From: Apostichopus japonicus
Lineage: Eukaryota > Echinodermata > Holothuroidea > Aspidochirotida > Stichopodidae
Reading direction: 5' to 3'
Length of the DNA: 64,000 nucleotides
Assembly (NCBI RefSeq): GCF_037975245.1
Contig: NC_092573.1
Coordinates: 25,759,265 to 25,823,264 of the forward strand
In this document: positions 59,984-64,000 of the stretch, piece by piece
Numbering within the stretch: the stretch's first letter is position 1
How the letters are laid out: every line of letters starts with the position of its first letter
Translations under genes and position numbers: made by a program
Notes under the pieces: generated by a model
What the model was told of the DNA's origin: nothing
Databases searched by the model: none
What the model saw: the letters and a program-made list of their open reading frames with translations, nothing else

Positions 59984-62900
59984 GTAAGCCTTTGCAGTTT
60001 GAAATATCAACTAGCAGCATGAGTTCAATTCAAAAATATGTTTTTTAAGCAGTAAAGGCAATAATATTCAACATGCCGCTGACCGAGCCTACGCCCATGC
60101 AAATACTTGTAGATCCTATCGTTAGAACTCATATGTATAAATGGGCCTAGCCTATTCATCACTATGTATAATTTTACGTACTAGCTTGACTTGAGGCTTT
60201 GAAGTTGAATTTGGCCAGCCTAGCATGAACTATGTCATGCAAATAGGTAACTAAGTTGGTTTAAGTGCGACATAGTCAGCCTAACATTAGGTTATACTTC
60301 AGCTGCACAAGCCTGGCTAAACAATTTTCGTAAATAATTATCTTAGGCAAGGCTATAGTAGTAGCCTAGGCCTAGGCCTAGTATCATATCAATCATGAAG
60401 TTGTACTGGCTAGGCCTATTTACTTTGTTGTTACAAAGTGGCAATTCTTACGACTATTCGTTAGAATAATTTCCGATTACGCATGCGCAGTTGCTATTTT
60501 TATGACAGGGGTACTATTTTTACAACCAGGAGTAACAATAATTTCCGGTTAGGATTGGGGTTTAGGGTTAAAGTTAGGGTTAGGGTTACCCCTACTACAT
60601 GCGCAGTTGCTTTATTTTACTGCGCTTGAATTCGCCTTTGTCGTAAGAATAGTTTATAAATAATTGTTACGACTAGTCGTAAGAATAGTTTATAAATAAT
60701 TGTTACGACTAGTCGTAAGAATAGCCACGGCCTTGTTGTTAACTTTATTGTTTATTGTTTTTTATCATTACAGGAAGCTCTTCATTGGAGGAGTTGATAA
60801 AGATACAACAGAAGGTGAGTTCCTACAACACCCCAGAATGGCACTTGTGAACCCCAAATAGCTCTCATGTCATGAAAGTACAATTGATTGGGCTAGGCTA
60901 GGCCTACATACTTGATCGAATAAAGCCCTTGTTTTTGGAGGGAATAAAATTACCTTTGCTGTTGGCAGATATGTGTAAAGGACATCATTGAATGAATAAC
61001 TAATGAATACAGCTGAATAGCAGAATTTACTTCCTACTTCAATACTTTATTGAAATACCACTTACCAGGCTTACTAGCTGCCTTCCTAGTAAGTAGTATG
61101 ATCTTTTTTTCTTTTCAATCGATTGAGATACAAGATTACTGAACAAAAAAACAGTTAATCATTGTTTTGGTGGTAGAAGATAATAATATTAGAACTGGGA
61201 ACTTACCATGGGGATGGACAGAAATTGGCAAATTGTTTCCATCACTAAGTTATCTTAAAACTTGTTGGGAGGTGTTGAAACAGCAGCTCCTTTGGATTAA
61301 TTAGGTAATTAATAATGACTTGTCTTTCTTTACTAATAAATCCAGAAAAAAATTGTTTCCCATCTGTCTTTTGGTTAGATAATGTTACAGTTTATTCTTC
61401 CTTTCCTTTCCAAATATACGGGAACTGTCGGAAGTGAGGTTTACAACAGTCTAAGCTGCCTGCATTTGAAGAGTTATGATTAAATTTTTGAAAAAGCATT
61501 GATTTTCCATTCTGTTTACAACAGAAATGGAGTTCCATCCATTTTACTTTATCATTCATTTGATTGCTACTTTGATTAGTATCCTTGGTATTTTTACATG
61601 TAGTGTAATATTTTATTAGGTTTGCCCCGAATGTAGCTGTACAGCATTTTATTTATTTCCCCCCCCCCCCCATGGTCAGTCATGAAATAACAGTTCTTAA
61701 ATAACATGTGAGCTATCAAAAAGAGACCACAGTTGCACTTGCCATTGAGGTACTAATTTAGAATCAGTGACCGGAAGTATAGAGGTATTTATTGACCCTT
61801 ATCTTGTTACCCTATCCTTGTCACTGTCAAATCTTAACAATGTAGGAGGTGTACTTGACATACTTCCGGGCGCTGATTCTAAACTAGAACCGCCATGTTT
61901 CTAACCTATGACTTGATTGGGGTGCTGAATGTTGAATGTGATGAATGTTTCAAGTGCTATGTGAGTATCTACTGCTGGAAAATTACTTTATACATCTTTT
62001 CCACTTCTTAATTCAGACGAATTCAAATCCCATTTTGCAAAATATGGAGAGCTGATCGATTGTGTGCTCATGAAAGACTCAGAATCTGAACGTAATAGAG
62101 GATTTGGATTTGTCAAATATAAGGATCCTGAAAATGCTGAAGATGTACTTAACAGTGGGGATGTAGTCCTTAATGGCAAGAAGGTAAGTATTTAAAGTGG
62201 AGATTATCAGAAGTGTCACTATCTTATATCCAACAATTTTTTTTTTTTCTCTTCATTTTTTATTGATTTCGGTTTTCATAACCCTAGTCGGATTCAGTCA
62301 TTTTTGAAGTTTGATACGGACCCTAAATTATTGAAAGTGATTATTGTGATATTTTTAAATGTAAAGAAATATTTGCAAGTCCAAGAAAGCTCTTGTTTTC
62401 ATCATGTTGGCAACCATTCTAAATGCATTTTTGTCTTGTGAAGACATCCCATTAAGTCTTTGATCCAAAATCAACAACAAAGGGTGGATGTCAACAAAAT
62501 ATGGATATATTGATATCGATATTGGCCCTCCAGCATGTAGACAGAGCTTATGGCCCCCCTTATACAGACATTATACCACTCACTCAGCCTAGTGACATGA
62601 GTTATCCCATTTATTGCATTGAAGTAAAGGGAATCGTCCCAAAAATTGGTACTTGGTCATTACACAGAGATGAGAGCCCAACTTTGCTGGTGTATAGAGA
62701 CGTAATGCTAGGCTATGAAGTGTGCTGCATAGATTGACGTTAGTACCTTGAAAAGTTGTTCTTCATTTCTGGTGTTCTAAGTGGGGTGTGCAATGGGTAT
62801 ATATATCTGTTTAAATTATGAATGCCCTCTAAATGTCTTCTTCCCCCAGTGTTGTCAGTGTGGTGGGTTGGAAGAGTTTGCAAATGAACATGTTGGTGCA

Positions 62901-63842
62901 CAGAGATATCAAGACCATCATAAGCAACAACAGAATATATCCATTCAGTGCTCTCATTCTATAATTGGCAGGCTATTCTTGGTTTTCTAATTTCTATGAA
63001 ACATTGCCTTGATAATTTCATGTTGCATTGTCGTCTTTTGTTATTTAGCTTGACCCCAAAAAATGTACCCCACGTGGTAGTAACCAGAGAGTAGAGAGGA
63101 AACCTAATGTACAACTGGCAGATGCTGACACTCCACATAAAATCTTCATTGGGGGAGTCCCTCAGGGTATCAACGAGAGGGATATAACCTTACTCTTCTC
63201 AAGGTTTGGATCGGTAAGTTATCCCTATTGTTCTCAGTCATGGATTGTATTTAAATTTACACATTTACACAAATATGAACCAGTTTTTTTCCTTGGTATT
63301 GGTAATTAGATTTCCAGGGATGCTTTGTAGAAGACATTTCCAATCTGTTCAAAGTTGACATTGTATTCTTGTATTCAGTGTTGTTGGTCTTCTTTAACAT
63401 GCACTAGTAGAGGATGTTAATTTTCATATCTTTTAAATTGCCTTACAGATTCAGTATTTCATTATTATCACACCATATATCTTTCATTTCGTCTTAAAAC
63501 CTTAAATTCAGCTATGCAGCCTACAGTTACATTGTAATGTTGATAAATTCTCTTAATTTATTACTTTGCATTTTTTGTTTCTTGAATTTACATAATGGAA
63601 TTTGGAGATCTTGTCTAGAATTCATTGCAATATTTCTCTTCATTCCATTTCTACAAACAGCAACTGATTTCAAATTGGCCACTTGCTTAGTTTTGTTGAT
63701 TGCTTCAATCTTTAGGAATATTTTTTTAAGCATTTCTTTGTTGGTGTTTTTGGTTTTGATTTTGTTGTAAACACCTGCCTTTTTTATTCTCAGGTATCTG
63801 CTGTCAAATTAGCTCAAGATCCAGATACAAAGAGAAACAAAG
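59964..63842 (+). CDS. Second DAZAP1-like RNA-binding protein, 5' part (five exons), continues past the window
   Basis: Exons 59964-59983, 60774-60814, 62017-62183, 63049-63213 and 63794-63842 join in frame. They encode MSDEEL, KLFIGGVDKDTTE, an RRM1 body with RNRGFGFVKYKDPENAEDVL, a linker starting LDPKKCTPRGSN, RRM2 opening HKIFIGGVPQGINERDITLL, and VSAVKLAQDPDTKRNK. The LDPKKCTPRG linker is the DAZAP1-type signature and is better kept than in the neighbour. Splice positions equal those of the minus-strand gene; exons 1, 2 and 5 have identical lengths (20, 41, 49). The RNP1 of RRM2 and the tail lie beyond the right edge. Role as for the neighbour: nuclear/cytoplasmic mRNA binding. Confidence 0.92.
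60438..60728. mobile_element. Inverted-repeat element with telomere-like core, copy 2 (opposite orientation)
   Basis: The reverse complement of 29769-30046 in the same block order, with GGTTAGGATTGGGG and GTTAGGGTTAGGGTTACC in the core. Its right end has an extra tandem copy of a block of roughly 35 bp (AGTCGTAAGAATAGTTTATA...). It lies in intron 1 of the plus DAZAP1-like gene. Confidence 0.87.
60774..60814 (+). CDS. DAZAP1-like (plus) exon 2: RNP2 of RRM1
   Basis: 41 nt, KLFIGGVDKDTTE, between ATTACAG and GAAG|GTGAGT. It starts 46 bp after the telomere-motif element. Confidence 0.92.
60815..63048. other. Introns 2 and 3 of the DAZAP1-like (plus) gene, around exon 62017-62183
   Basis: Non-coding apart from the exon. 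It contains a C-run (61661-61671) and a partly inverted pair near 61762-61778 and 61866-61880 (GAATCAGTGACCGGAAGTA versus TACTTCCGGGCGCTGATTC). No other gene is seen. Confidence 0.55.
62017..62183 (+). CDS. DAZAP1-like (plus) exon 3: RRM1 body
   Basis: DEFKSHFAKYGELIDCVLMK and RNRGFGFVKYKDP; two codons shorter than the minus-gene exon (167 versus 173 nt). Confidence 0.95.
63049..63213 (+). CDS. DAZAP1-like (plus) exon 4: linker and start of RRM2
   Basis: LDPKKCTPRGSNQRVERKPN, then HKIFIGGVPQGINERDITLL and FSRFGS; phase 0 at both ends. Confidence 0.95.
63794..63842 (+). CDS. DAZAP1-like (plus) exon 5: RRM2 middle
   Basis: 49 nt encoding VSAVKLAQDPDTKRNK; donor AAAG|GTCAGT, phase 1. Confidence 0.9.
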
Positions 63843-64000
63843 GTCAGTGGTACCATTTCATACTCATTAAGTCTAAATAGTTTACATTAGCATTTCAGCT
63901 CTCCTGTAATACATGTATTAGAATTTAGCAGAACATCCTAAATGGTGGTGTGGTTGAATTATTGTCCAAAATAATCGTTGATTGTTCGAAAATTAACAGT
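63843..64000. other. Intron at the right edge
   Basis: Follows donor GTCAGT of exon 5; the gene continues beyond the window. Confidence 0.8.

Overview
This is animal nuclear DNA: AT-rich, with intron-split genes, GT-AG splice sites, long TA microsatellites, tRNA-derived SINE-like repeats and several non-autonomous DNA transposons. A modular membrane protein built from hyalin (HYR) repeats, together with this repeat style, suggests a marine invertebrate deuterostome. An echinoderm, possibly a sea cucumber, is my best guess; that placement is inference. All gene models below were assembled by eye from reading frames, splice sites and intron phases. I had no transcript data and ran no database search.

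Layout. (1) 11152-4290, minus strand: an alkaline ceramidase gene (ACER2-like). Four coding exons join in frame to about 276 residues, but the start codon is not found. (2) 11.2-17.1 kb: intergenic DNA with tetranucleotide, 19-bp and TA arrays and a tandem SINE-like cluster. (3) 17116-39217, plus strand: a 13-exon gene for a 1034-residue type I membrane protein with signal peptide, Reeler domain, four HYR repeats, a degenerate HYR-like module, a Thr/Ser-rich stalk, a sushi-like module, an unfamiliar Cys-containing domain with a tetra-Arg site, a GCC2/GCC3 cysteine module, one membrane span and an acidic tail. Its introns hold most of the mobile DNA. (4) 58292-43304, minus strand: a complete 12-exon, 404-residue DAZAP1/hnRNP-type protein with two RRMs and a Gly/Gln/Tyr-rich tail. 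(5) 59964 to the right edge, plus strand: a second DAZAP1-like gene, head to head with the first and with the same intron positions; it runs out of the window.

The most unusual object is a 1.9-kb transposon-like element at 32613-34510, in the intron between the sushi-like and tetra-Arg exons. It has near-perfect inverted ends of about 105 bp and a 6-bp target duplication, and it sits inside a copy of another dispersed repeat. Two internal arrays hold 42 copies of the 6-bp palindrome CTTAAG at mostly 20-22 bp spacing. Its core has exon-like open stretches, and its right terminus is present twice.

Other mobile DNA: a pair of inverted-repeat elements carrying telomere-like CCCTAA motifs (29769-30046 and 60438-60728), a TTAA-flanked element with a perfect hairpin (5848-6463), an element with GAATGACA subterminal repeats (38078-38658), and a decayed fragment that resembles a Penelope-like reverse transcriptase (27975-28536).
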